This document shows positions 36,953 to 49,559 of a stretch of 64,000 bases of DNA, piece after piece. The DNA is from Ehretia macrophylla (taxonomy: Eukaryota > Streptophyta > Magnoliopsida > Boraginales > Ehretiaceae): the NCBI GenBank assembly GCA_037974665.1, contig CM075781.1, positions 32,899,235-32,963,234 of the forward strand, given 5' to 3'. The notes below the pieces were generated by a model. It ran no database searches. It saw nothing but the letters and a program-made list of their open reading frames with translations, and was not told the origin of the DNA. The first letter of the stretch is position 1. Each line of letters opens with the position of its first letter. The position numbers and the translations under genes are program-made.

Positions 36953-39452
36953 TGTAACGCCCCGACCCAACCCCGCGCTAATGGTTAAGTCCGGACCCGA
37001 CACACGAACATAGTCTCTTCTGTACCGTGGACAATCAAGAAACCTGTAAACTCTCAAATAAAGCCTCAACAAGATAAACAAGCTTTCATAACTAAATATT
37101 TAAAGGTTCAAGGCCATCCAAGCGTTGAAGCATACAACAGTTCCAAAACCACACAAGCATGCAGGTAACTTGATTTCAACATAATCTGATAGCCATGCCA
37201 TTCTAAGATAACATTAAAACATTCTTAAAAGATAAAACATCCTACATTAGGTCATTCACTCCTAAGCATGCAAGTTGATTAAAAGCAGAAACAAAAGTTA
37301 TTACAAGCCATAATACCTCAAAGCTGACAATACAACCAACTAACTTTTAACTTGCAGTTACAATATATAATAGCCCTAAGGCCACAAAATAGATCATAAC
37401 ATAGTAGTACTTGAACATCATGTAGTAACAAGAAATCACATCCACCTCAGAACAACACACACACAGCAACTAGGGCAAAGGCTTTGTCTGCACCTCTTCC
37501 TCCTCCACTACCACCTCAACTAGCTAGGGATCACCTTCAGCGTCTCCTGAAACATATATCGAGGTATGAGCAACCACTGTTGCCCAGTGAGGGATAAGGT
37601 CCCAGGGCGTGCAATGCAATGGGTAATACAGTTAAACAACAATAACAATTAAACAATTAAAGAAACAATGATAGCTTAAATAACCACACATTTAAAAGGA
37701 TACATTTCACATAACCCCTATACTCCAATCTTCACTTGGTCTTCATTCACGATCCACGAACCACGATCACGATCACGATAAGCCGGCATAGCCCCAAACA
37801 CTCCAGTGGGTGTACTCCGGATGTACCCCGATAATCCTACGACCCAACACCCCCTGGCAATCTCCAGATCAGGCGAGTGAAGGAATAGAGCATGGAGTTT
37901 GAATATCCACTGGCAAGCCCTCTGCCGCCCAGCCGATATTCAACACATCCGCCCCTGACACTATAGTTGTGCAACCACTATGCAATGCACTTTACAATGG
38001 CAAGTTAATAACAATAATATAAGCAATAACACCTAGAAGGATCAACAAGGGGGTTGACCTTGATGCAGTTAGAATAGAAGCAATTTATACAAGCAAAAGC
38101 AGTTTTACAAAGGAGTATATACAAGACAAGCATAGAATCATGCCAAAAGCTCTAAAACAACTTGAAGTCACATTTAAACACTCAAGAAGTCGTGCCAAGG
38201 TCTTAGCAGCGCGAGACAACCGAAATTGCACATAAACCCCTTTGTTTTCCAAGCTATTTCTCTTCCAAACCAAAGTTAACGATTCAATTTCAAAGGAAAA
38301 CTATACCAACCTTCTAACTAACTCTCAAGGAACCCTTTCAACCCTCAAACACATTCAAAAGCCCACAATTACCCCGAAAGCCCTAAATTCCCTCTTCTAG
38401 CTTTAAACTACACATGCCTCATCCGGGCTTCAAATAGGGGTTAACAAAGCTTCTATAGCACCTAGGTAGCCTAAAAATACTAAAAGTGAAGCCCGAACCC
38501 ACCCGGATTCGCCTTAACCCCGAAACCTCTTTGTTAAAGTCAGCTAATTCATGTTATATGCGATATTAGAGCAATTCAAGTGTACGGGGCTATTAGACTA
38601 CTTTCATTAACACCTAAGGCATCTATTAGAAGTGTTGAATCGAGCTAATACGCGTAATTACACAAAACCCTGGAAAAACGTCACTATTTACCTCATAATT
38701 CAAAATATCGATTCTAACCGTTTAAAAAGCAAAACAATGGCTCAAATATGTTCTCTAGTACTTATAAACAAGGTATAATAGCATAGATAATCAATACAAT
38801 AGCATTTAGTCACATTTTCAACAAATCAAGAAAATAGCAACCATTTTAAAATGCGAAAATAAGCCGTGAAATCCCTCACCAATGCGCGTAGGAGCACCTA
38901 GGAAGCTTGCACACACCCTAAACTACTTGCTCTAGGCTTGGCTTGGCTTGAATTGATGATTTGATGAAGCAAAAATCTCTAAATGGCAAGAGAAGGGCTG
39001 TCGGCCTGCTACAGTGAAATCTGCACAATTTTTTTCTTTTGTTTTGTGTTTTATGAGCTTAGGTGATATATAAGGTGGCTAAGTTGAGGTGGGGTCATGG
39101 TTGGGTGGTTAAGTGGACTTCTAAAATGCGCGTTGTTAACTTTAAAATGAGTCTAAGGTGAAAAGTGATGTTAACTAATTAAATCTCTAAGTTTTGTTAC
39201 GTAACACTATTCATTTAACTACTAGAAACATTTTCTAAACAAGCTCTCTTATCGCTTCTAGCTCAATTACACATTTTCCCTCCCCTCTAACAATTAATAT
39301 GATTTAATAAAAATGCTAATTCACTAATATAATGCAGTTTGAAAATGAAGTGAATAGTGGCTAAAGAAGACAGTTAATAAAGCATAGAAAGAAATGCGCA
39401 AACAATGGATGCAACTGTAAATGAATGTAAGGCAAAAAGCTCGGGCGTCACA
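36953..39452 (-). repeat. 5' LTR of element C (2500 bp)
   Basis: Uninterrupted copy: it starts tgtaacgccccgaccc and ends gggcgtcaca. It shows the empty site for element E (ctgacaatacaacc near 37325). It is followed at once by B's integrase coding sequence. No gene is present. Confidence 0.92.
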
Positions 39453-42400
39453 AACAGGCTGTAATAACCCTATAGGTGTCTGATGTTCTACTTTAACTTT
39501 CTGACAAGTAAGACATCTAGCAACATAGTCAGCAATTTCTCTCTTCATGTTGTTCTACCAGAAGTTTTGCTTCAAATCTTTATACATCTTTGTACTACCT
39601 GGATGGATAGTATACTTAGAATTATGAGCCTCTGCAAGAATTTCTTTCTTTAAAACTGGCTCAGAAGGAATACAAATTTTGTCTTTGAATTTAAGAAGAC
39701 CATCATCATGCAATTTGAAATCCGACTCTCCCCCTTTTGATTTCTCTAAGATTTTCAACAAATGAGGATCTGCCTGCTGAGCTTCTCTAATCCTGGATAA
39801 TAATAGGGATTGAATCTGCAAACTTGCAAATTGAATACCATAATATAAAGTATCAGGCTTGCATAGACATAATTCTTCCATGAACTCCCAATTTTTTATG
39901 ATTAGACTGACAACTGTAACCTTTCGGCTTAAAGCATCAACAATAATATTAGCCTTACCTGGCAGATAATTGATAGTGCAATTATAATCCTCGAGCAATT
40001 CCAACCAACGCCTCTACCTTATATTCAACTCTTTCTGAAAAAAGAGATATTTCAGACTCTTGTGATCAGTAAAGATTTCAAATTTATTACCCCAAAGATA
40101 GTGACGCCATTTCTTTAGTGCGAAGATGTTAGCTGCAAGCTCAAGATTATGTGTTGGATAATTAAGCTCATAAGGTTTTAATTTTCTAGAAGTATACGCA
40201 ATAACTTTTCCATTCTGCATCAATACACAACCCAAACCTTCCTTAGAAGCATCGCTATAGATTACCAGATTATCAGTACCCTCAAGTAGAGCAAGAATAG
40301 GAGCTGTGGTTAATCTCTTCTTTAATTCTTGGAAGCTAGCCTCACATTTCTCATTCCAGTCAAATACAGTCTTCTTTTGAGTAAGCTGAGTCAATGGTCC
40401 AGCAATTTTAGAGAAATCCTTGACAAACCTTCTGTAATAACCTGCTAAGCCTAGAAAACTGCGAATTTCTGTAACAATCTCCGGCCGTTTCCATGCCATG
40501 ACAACCTCAATCTTTGCTGATCAACAGAAATTCCATCATGAGAAATAATATGGCCCAGGAAAGTAACTTGCCTTAACCAGAACTCACACTTACTGAACTT
40601 CGCGAACAATTTATGCTCTTGAAGAGTCTGTTGTACAAATTTGAGATGTTGTTCATGTTCAGCCTCAGATTTAGAGTATACAAGGATATCATCAATGAAA
40701 ATAACCGCAAACTGATCTAGATATGGACGAAATACTCTCTGCATCAAATCCATGAATGCGGCAAGATAACCTAAATGGCAGAACAACAAACTCATAATGA
40801 CCATACCGAGTTCTGAAAGCAGTTTTGGGAACATCATCTGACTTAATCCTCAATTGATAATAGCCCTGCCTCAGATCGAATTTAGAAAATACCCTGGCAC
40901 CTTGCAACTGATCAAATAACTCCTCAATCAAAGGCAATGGATATTTGTTTTTGATAGTTACCTAATTAAGACCCCGATAATCAATGCATAAGCAAAGAGA
41001 TCTATCTTTCTTTTTAACAAATAGAACTCGGTTGAATGAATCCCTTCTCAAGCAAGCCCTACAATTGAACTTTCAATTCCTGTAATTCGGGTGGAGCCAT
41101 TCTATACAGAGTCCTAGAGATAGGTGTAGTCCCCGACAATAAATCAATCATGAACTCTATCTCTCCATCGGGCGGTAAACCAGGTAATTCCTTAGGAAAG
41201 ACCCCCAGAAACTCCTTCACAATAGGTACATCATTCAATTTCAGCTGGTCCACAGGTTGATTAATCAAATATGCAAGATAAGCCTCACAACCCTTGCTTA
41301 ACAGTTTAGATGCTCTAATGGAAGAAATTATAGGAGTTCCAGTTGATTTTCTACTACCAACTATTTCAATTACAGGGTGGTCATGCATTTCTAATCTCAC
41401 AATCTTCTTTCTACAGTCAAGTTGTGTATAATAACTTCCCAACCAATCCATCCCCAATATAATTTCAAAGTCATTGAATGGTAGAATAATCAAGTCAGCA
41501 GGAAATACACGACCCTCAATAAAAATATTATATGCTCTGTAAATAGATTTAGTAACAAACTTCGGACCCATAGAAGTGTAAACCACAATCTCATGCAACA
41601 GTTTATCATGATTCAGTTTAGCATTTTTTTCACAAGTAGGAGTAATAAATGAATGCGAAGCTCCGGAATCAATTAAAACTTTAACCGATTGATCATTAAG
41701 AAGAAAAGTACCTTATACTACAACAGTCGTATCCGGAAGTTCCTCTGCATCTAAGGCAAATACTCTGGCCTGACCCCGTGGTATTGGTACTGCAGCTGAC
41801 GCCCTTGTCTGATTGCCCTGACCATATGTCTAACCCCTAGTATTCTTCAATTTCGGGCAGTCTTTAGCCTTGTGTTGATCACTGCCACATCCGGTACATC
41901 GGCCCAATCTCTTCGAACAATTCTCCTCAGTATGATCCTGGCGTTGACAGAAGCTGCACTGCTGGTGATGTTTTGCAACAATGCCTCCCGAATGAGCTCT
42001 ATAAGAAGAGGTAGCTGAACTATCCTGTTGAGATCGAGCTACAATTGGACAAGATTGCCCCTGATTCTGACTTTGAACTGGTCGTGCCTGAGTCTGAGTA
42101 GGCCCTAGATAACTCTGTGTCTGCCTCTGCTGCGGACTCTGTCCAACGGAAATAGTCTGCCTCTGGTACCCCTGACTATGTGACTAGAATTGCCGCTTAC
42201 TCGATTGACTAGTCTCGGCCAACACATCTGCCTTGCGTTTTTTATACCTCGAGGCAGCTCTGACCACTGCAGCATAATTAGGGTAATCATTCGCAGACAG
42301 ATTAAGCATAATATCACTTCTCAACCCCATGATGAATCTCTGCATTTTCATGTCCTCTGGTGTACCAAAGCCAGCACGTAATGGGAGAGCCTAGTAAAAG

Positions 42401-42989
42401 TGGCCACATACTGATCCACTGACATATTTCCCTGCTTCAAGGCCATGAACACTGCTTGGCGTCTCTCACGGGCAACTACTGATATATACTTATCTCGGAA
42501 TTCATAGACGAAGTCAGCCCACGAATGTTGAACCCTCTCTACTTCCCATTTCTCACTAATAGTACGCCACCACTCCTCGGTGTCACCCTCCAGAAGAAAT
42601 GTGGCATAGGTAATTTTTCTCTCATCACTGCACTTGAGTATTGCAGTCACCCTTTCAAACTTTCTCAACCACAATTCAGCCTTCATATCGTCTGGCTCTC
42701 CGAAGAAGCTGTAGGCCCCATGATATAAAAACCTGTCATACAAATTACCTCCGGTAGAGCCACTACCCTCAGCTCTTGCAGCCTGATTATCTCTGGCAAC
42801 CCCTGTCTGCCCCTGTTGAGTCATGAACTAGGCAATGGTATTCATAGCATTGGCCATTGTGGCCAAGATCTGTGCGTTACTCGGTTCCTGAACTTGTGGT
42901 GCATTTCCTGCCATATCGGCTTTTTGCCCGAGAGCCTCATCTGGTTCTCTATCAACATCCTGATTCCCAGTTCAACGGCGGGGTCCCAT
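39453..42989 (-). pseudogene. Element B gag, protease, RT, RNase H and integrase N-terminus, with frameshifts
   Basis: The gag ATG is at 42989 (MGPRR), followed within six codons by a CGA-to-TGA stop. Gag core is at about 42350-42824. The frame then shifts through a one-base loss near 42360, which none of A, C, E or F has. The knuckle region is at about 41870-41965, the protease near 41650-41690 (VLIDSGASHSFIT by reading), RT at 40500-41000 with an intact FIDDILVYS, RNase H at 39555-40499, and the integrase zinc region ([12 protein letters not shown]) at 39480-39548. Part of RT is deleted near 41025, where about 30 bases are missing after the KKD segment, and near 40765. The coding sequence stops at the C insertion and continues at 6277. 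Confidence 0.88.
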
Positions 42990-43363
42990 TCCAAACAACT
43001 AGAATGCAAAGTATTATGACAAGCATATGTATAATTCACAGTTAAATCACATAAGAATAAGTTCAAATAATTAACATAAGATCACATATAGGGTCATACA
43101 AACACTTTGCATACTGAAGATACAAGTAAAACAATTAATCATACTTTCAATTCTTAACTTTTCACTTTTACACAATAACTCATAAAAGACCGTTCACATT
43201 CTCACTTTCATACTAGCATGTGCTTTAAACATTCATTCATTCCCTTTGCCAATCAAAGAAATATTTATTCACGCAATCACGCCTTAACTTAGTAGACTCC
43301 TACCCACAGACCGAGAAAATTAACCCGGCTTCATGCATTCTATAAGCTCTGATACCATCTAAA
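42990..43363 (-). other. Leader of element B with primer binding site
   Basis: AT-rich leader without genes. gctctgatacca at 43346-43357 is a perfect tRNA-iMet primer site, six bases from the LTR end at 43364. Confidence 0.88.
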
Positions 43364-45844
43364 TGTCACGCCCTGACCCAACCCCACGCTAAAGGTCAAG
43401 TTTGGACCCGACAAATAGACAGAGTCTCCTCTGTACCGTGGACATTCTAAAAACCTGTAAACGCTCAATAAAGCCACAATATAACAAGACAAGCTTTTAT
43501 AACTAAAGTTCAAAAGTTCAAGGCCATTTGAGCCTTGAGACATACAGTAGTTTAGATTCACACAAGCATGCATCCAACTTAACTTCTTTACAAAACAGCT
43601 TATCATGCCACTCCATGATAGCATTGAAACAATCTTAGAAGTTGAAAATAAACATACATCAGAACATTCACTCCCAAGCATGCAAAGCATCTAGAAATAG
43701 AAGCATACATTATTACATGCCATGATTCCAAATCTACCACTACAACAACTAACTTTCAACTACATTACATATACATAACTCTTAGGCTACAAAATAGAAC
43801 ATAAAGTAAACAAACGAGTCCTTCATTAAACAACAAGAACATAAACCAACTCAGGCAACTAGACACAGCAACTAAGGCAATGGTTCAGTCTGTACCTCTG
43901 GTTCTTCTCCTTCAACCAAATCTAGCTAGGGATCACCTACAACGTATCCTGAAACATGTTAGCGAGGTATGAACAACCACTATTGCCCAGTGAGGGATAA
44001 AGGCCAAACAGGACGTGCAATGCAACAAATATAACAGTTAACAAGAAAAGCAAGAAAAATACATTTGAAACAGTAAATAACCACACATATCAAAGGATAC
44101 GATACACTTAACCCCAAACTCCATGATTCTCTTATCTTTGGCCACAAACCACGATCCACGAACCACGATCAATGTGCCAACAAATTCCCGATCACCTCAA
44201 TGGGTGTACTCCAGATGTACCCCGATAATCCTATGACCCAACATCCCCTAAAAATCTCCGAACCAGGCGAATGAGGGAATAGGGTACGGAGTTTGGATAT
44301 CCACTGGTAAGCCCTCTGCCGCCCAGCCGATATTCAACACATCAGCCCCTGACACTATGGTTGCGCAACCAATATGCAATGTACTTAACAATGGCAAGAC
44401 CATATCAACAATATAAGCAATAACACGTAGGAGGATCAACAAAGTAGGTTCACCTCGAAACAGTTAGAATAGAAGCATTTTATATAAGTAATTAAGCCAA
44501 TTACAAAGAGGCATATTCAAGATCCACATAGAACTATACCAAAAGCTCCAAAATACCTTGAAACTACATTTAAACATACAAGGAATCATGCCAAGCTCTT
44601 AGAAGCGTGAGACAACCAAATTTGTACTTAAACCCCTTTGTAACCCAATCCGTTTTCCATCCAAACTCATGTTATGGTTCTAGATTAGCAAGCGAACTAT
44701 ACCATGTTTCTAGTTAACCCCTTAGGCACCATTAGAACCCTCGAAATCTCACAAACACCCGCATTTAGCCTGAAAGCCCCAAATTCCCTCTTTTGGCATT
44801 GTACTACAAATACCTCAATCGGGACTCACATGGGAACTAGCTAAGCTTAATTAGGTCCTAAATAGCCTAGGATTACTAAATGTGAAGGCCAATTCAACCT
44901 GGATTAGCATTAACCCTGAAACCCCTTTTTAAAAGTCAACTATTTCACGTTTTATACAAGTTTAGAGCAATTCAAGGTCACGGGGCTATTAGAATACCTT
45001 CATTGGCACCTAACGCATCTATTAGAAGAAATGAAACAAGCCAATATGCACAATTACACAAAACCCTAAAATTTTATCACTATTCACCTCATATAATCAA
45101 AGTAATGATTCCAACCATTTAAAATGTCAACCAATAGTTTAAATGTATTCTCTAGCACTTATATACAATGTACAATAGCATGGATAAGCATTGCATGATC
45201 ATAATATAGAAAATCAAGAAATTCAAGAAAGTTGACATATATTTCAAATGCAAAAATAGCATGCAAATCCCTCACCAATGCGCGTAGGAACTCCTAGGAG
45301 GCTTGTAGACAACCTAAAGCATTTGATCCTAGCTTGGATTGGCTTGGATTGATGAATTGATGAGCAAAAATCATTTCTTCATCTCCTATGCTGCTGTCGG
45401 GTATGGCTGGGTACTATTCACTGCGTTTTTTTTTTCAACTTATAAGCTAAGGTGTGTTATTTGTTGAGTATATACTAAAGTGGGGTCAAGTTGTGTGCAT
45501 ATATGAGTTATTAAAATGAGCATAGGGAGCTTAAAAATGAGTCTAAGGTGCAACAAGAGTGCTAGCTAACTAAAACACTTAGTTAAGTCATGTAACACTA
45601 TTCATTAGATTGGCAAAAATATTTTCTAAATGGGTGTTCCTATCGCTCTAAGCTCAATTGCATATTTTTTCTCACTCATAAAATAATTAATATGATTTAA
45701 TAAAAATGCTAATTCAGTAATATTATGCAGTTGAAAAATGAAAGGAATAGTAACTAAAGAAGACAGTAATTAAAGCACAGAAGAAATGCGCACATAGTGG
45801 ATGCAACAGTAATCTGGAAGTATGACAAAATCTCGGGCGTCACA
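43364..45844 (-). repeat. 5' LTR of element B (2481 bp)
   Basis: It starts tgtcacgccctgaccc and ends tcgggcgtcaca. It belongs to the same LTR family as C and F, more diverged. Its right neighbour is pararetrovirus coding sequence. No gene is present. Confidence 0.9.
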
Positions 45845-47541
45845 ACTGCTGGATCTGAGGAACAGTTATGAGCTCATCAGGAAAGTCGAGGACTTTGCTT
45901 GATATGTGGTCTTGTAAAAGAATGTGTCCTTCTCTTATTTGCAAACCAAGAAAATCATTAGCATTTAGACCAATTTTCATCTTGAATTCAGCAAGAACTA
46001 ATCCATACTGGTAGGTTAGTTCTTGGAATTGTCAGAGATGCTGGTGGTATTCTTCAGCTGTGTTGCTGAATACCAAAACATCATCAACATAGACAATACA
46101 GTGTTGCGCAAGGGGTCGGTACACATCATCCATTCTGTGTTGGAACTCGGACGGTGCATTCTTGAGACCGAATGGCATGACGTTCCATTTATAATATCCC
46201 TGTGGAACAACAAAAGCAGGTTTGAATCTATCAGCTTTAGTAATACCAATTTGCCAAAATTTAGATTTCATATCAAATTTGGAGAAGAATATGGCTTTGG
46301 ATAGCTTTTGAAGGAGTTGTTCCTTTCTTGGAAGAGGGTATCTGATATCCTGCAATTGATCATTGAGTTGGCGATAATCAATCACCAATCTTTTCTTTCC
46401 TCGGACCTGTTTAGATCTTTTGTTGACAAAAGGCATGACTTGCCCATGGAGATCTGGATGGTCGGATGAGACCTTTCTCAAGGAGTGTTTGAATTTCAGC
46501 TTGGCAAAGCTCTTCATCTTTTGGCATTCCTAGATGAGAGGTGGTTTCGTGTGGTATCTGCCAATTTTCTCTGTAAGGTAGAGAGACAAAGTGTTTCTCT
46601 CTTTCCCAAAACTTGTTTGGAAGATCACCGCAACAAGAAAGGATGAGGTTTCTCTCTTCAGTAAATTCATCATCTTGAATGGCTGAAACTTGTATGGGTA
46701 ATTCCTGTTAAGATACCCAAGGGGTATACTGATTGTGTAGGAATTGGAAACCATCTGTCTGAAATGAGAATGTAGCAAGTAAGGTGAGGAAATCCATTCC
46801 TAAAAGAATGTCTTCACAGCATTGATCATACTGGTAAAAGCTGTGTCGAACTGAGACATTTGGGGATAAGTGTATAGGTATGGTCATGGAATGTGCTTCA
46901 CTTGCAAATCCACTACCAGAAGCAGTGGTAAAGGTTGCTCTGGAGTAAATCCAAAATTCAGGAGGAAAACACTTGGATTTCATCATGGAAATACATGAAC
47001 CTATGTCTACAAGTGCAGTAACAGTGATAGGAACATATCTTGGAGGGTTTATAACAAGCTTTATGTATGGCTCATAGATTTGTCCTGGGGTAAAGGTAGC
47101 TTTGGAAGTGGTAAGGATTTCAGTGGTTTTGTATATTTTGGCTATGGAGAAGTTTGGTTCTGAATCAGAGGATTCAGATTCTGAGGTGAGATCTGAGGAT
47201 GAGGCTGTATCAAGGTTAAGGATGGCTTGATCTGGTTCGGAAGTCCATGTGTATAGCTGGTCATCAAAGTTTTGAGTTGAAATGAATTGAACAAGCTTTG
47301 CTGGAAGGTTCTAGGACTTCTTGAGGTAACAATCTTTTGCAAAATGTCCTTTTTTTCCACAAATAAAACATTTAGTGGAAGAAGATGGTTTTGATCTTTT
47401 CTTCACAAATCTGAATTTCTTGAAAGGTTTTTTGGACTTGTGAAACCTTTTCAGATGTTTGTGCTTCTTGTGTTTGTGACACAAACATGGAGAGTGACTG
47501 TGAGTGTGACAGCCAAATTTTTGGAAATCTTTTTTGCAAAA
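45845..47541 (-). pseudogene. Pararetrovirus copy 1: CCHC, protease and RT segment
   Basis: A segment of a caulimovirid polyprotein. From upstream: CCHC knuckle CFICGKKGHFAKDC (47329-47370) with a His/Lys-rich run before it, the protease region with ILLGMDF (46708-46986; the catalytic triplet lies just upstream), then RT (46032-46517) with VIDYRQLND, KFDMKSKFWQIGI and the active site YVDD (46080-46091), and the beginning of the RT-RNase H connection. RT copies pregenomic RNA into DNA. The segment is cut at 45845 by element B and at 47541 by solo LTR H. Frames differ between the CCHC, protease and RT parts, so it is dead. Confidence 0.88.
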
Positions 47542-49554
47542 TGTCACGCCCCAACTCGACCCCTCCTACGATCAGTCAACACACAACTGAATTTTGGCAG
47601 CATAACGACAGTAACATGAACATCAGGGCTCTAAACCAACCTTTCAGAACAACATACATCAACATCCATAAACCACCAACCAATTCCACAATCAAATTAA
47701 CAACATACAATACAACCACTTCATACATTAAACATTCTTTCATCAACTCTCTCATAGTTACGCGCCTCCGTTCCAACATAATACATAGGCTATACATACA
47801 TTTCAAAATAAATTATAAACCAACTTAGTAATCTAAACATGATCAAAAGAAAGACTACTAAACCATCATACATAAGTCTTTAAATTAAAGTAGGTTTATA
47901 ATACATCATAATACATCAACTACAAACAATCTCATGGCAAAGACTCCTGCACATGAGACTCATTCACGATAGGCACATTTTCCTCTTCAAGATGCACGTA
48001 CATGTAGTCAGGCTCAGTAACACTTGCATGCATGCAATAATTGAGAGTGAGCTTATATAAAACAAGCCCAGTGAGGATCCAATAAATCTCTAACAGTATT
48101 TACTATACTCCTTAGAAATCATCCTTTGAGCAGTAAACACACAATGAACATTAATATTATTATAAAAGCAACAATAGCAATAACTATAAACACACAATAA
48201 GGATACGATACATTTGCTGATGAAGCTCCATACACCAATTCCATGCTCAACAACTCCTCCAAACTCAATAACAACATTTTAAAGAAAGACAACCTAAACT
48301 TCTAATAATCATAACTTACATTATACTAATCCAAACAACTCCAAACCACTTCCTATCATTCACCCACTCAATCATCTACATTAGCCCCCTCGGAAACCAA
48401 CCAAACTTCATTCAAATCAAGCCCAACAACCCTAAAACCTCAATGCACCTAGGCTGAAATTTCTGGATTTTTGCACCAACATCTCAATCAAAATTTCGGC
48501 ATTACAACGGTACTACCCCGTATTTTACAAACTTTTACAAATCGACGGCAATCGATTCCAACTAGTACAACTCAAAATATTCAACAAAGAGCCAACAACT
48601 CAACTTTTAATACCCGAAAATTAAAATTCATGCTACAACGGTTCAAATCTTATATAAACGCATATAAACGATCCTTAGCATGCACTGAGGAATAATATAA
48701 CATCAATTCAACTTTCTAACGGTTCAAATTTCAATTATATGCAAAAACATAAAAAATGACATTTGAGATCTAGAATTTTTCTCTCACCTTTGATGTTGTT
48801 TGATGCAAGAAAGGTGTAGAATGGATGCCCAACAAACAAGAACAAACTTTGATTCCAGTGCAAAGGCTTTGCATTGCAAATTATAAGAGAAAAATTGATC
48901 AAAAATCAAGCTAAAATGGCCTTGAGGTATTCGGCCATGTGTGTGTGTGTTTAAGGTGTTGACCTTTTGTTTTTATGAGCTATTTTTAGTATATTATGCA
49001 TATAAATGGCAAGTCAACAAAAATACTCAAAGTGAAAGGTAGAAACTAATTAGTTTATTTAGTATTTTTAGTCTTTTAAATCCTATTTTTGACTATTTCT
49101 TGATCAACTATTAAATTGACACCTAAATTAATTCTAGACAATATATTTTAGGTGACAAAGAGTTTTACATTTAAACATTTTCACCTGAGTCTGCTTAAAA
49201 CGTGATTTTTTGCAAAAGAAAGTGTAAAAACCTTTAAAATTTCAAAACTGATTCCAAATCCATTTTAATCAAACACGGGTCTATTAATTCCCAAGGACTA
49301 GGTTTTAAAACATTTAAAACACCCCAGTAAAAATTTTAGTGGACAAGTGTTCAAAACACTATTCACTAAAATCGACGATAAAATTTCTGATTCCGTTTTT
49401 TATAAAATTTCATGAATGCACACTTAGCATGTATTAGGAGTACTAATCACATATTTAACACATTCTAAGTCATATAGCACATAAAATAGGTCAATTCACA
49501 CAAAATGAGATAAAACACGCAAATCAAGATTAAGATGAAAAGTGAGGTTTCACA
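47542..49554 (-). mobile_element. Solo LTR H (2013 bp) in pararetrovirus copy 1
   Basis: It starts tgtcacgccccaactcgacccc and ends ggtttcaca, flanked by caaaa at 47537-47541 and 49555-49559. It is clearly related to the E LTRs, for example around 48280-48480, but shorter. No internal domain is present. In copy 3 the uninterrupted pararetrovirus sequence is at about 58990 (tgcaaaaggtatcc), which confirms the empty site. Confidence 0.94.
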
Positions 49555-49559
49555 CAAAA

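Larger units (their letters stand above)
6278..39452 (-). mobile_element. Element C: gypsy chromovirus inside B, host of E and F
   Basis: The pieces are 3' LTR 6278-6653 plus 17199-19360 (split by E), gag-pol 19361-24073, leader 24074-24204 plus 36724-36952 (split by F), and 5' LTR 36953-39452. The two LTRs share the start tgtaacgccccgaccc and the end gggcgtcaca, with about 7% difference in a 215-bp hand count. The primer binding site is at 36934-36945. The insertion point is the integrase gene of B, which continues on both sides. Confidence 0.9.
4079..45844 (-). mobile_element. Element B: oldest gypsy chromovirus here, host of A and C
   Basis: B is reassembled from four pieces: 5' LTR 43364-45844, leader and gag-pol 39453-43363, the rest of integrase with chromodomain 5146-6277, and a partial 3' LTR 4079-5145. 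The integrase reading breaks at 6277 and resumes at 39453, around element C. The flanks of C (caaag at 6273-6277, aacag at 39453-39457) are an imperfect duplication, 3 of 5 bases. B's own right flank is pararetrovirus copy 1, starting actgc at 45845; its left end lies outside the window. The 3' LTR piece and the matching part of the 5' LTR differ by about 7% in a 230-bp hand count. Confidence 0.87.

Noticed and set aside
6278-39452. CRM-type centromeric retrotransposon
   Set aside because: The C-terminus is a classical chromodomain (VKVLWxHHGxEDATWE) rather than the CR motif, so a centromere-specific clade is not supported.
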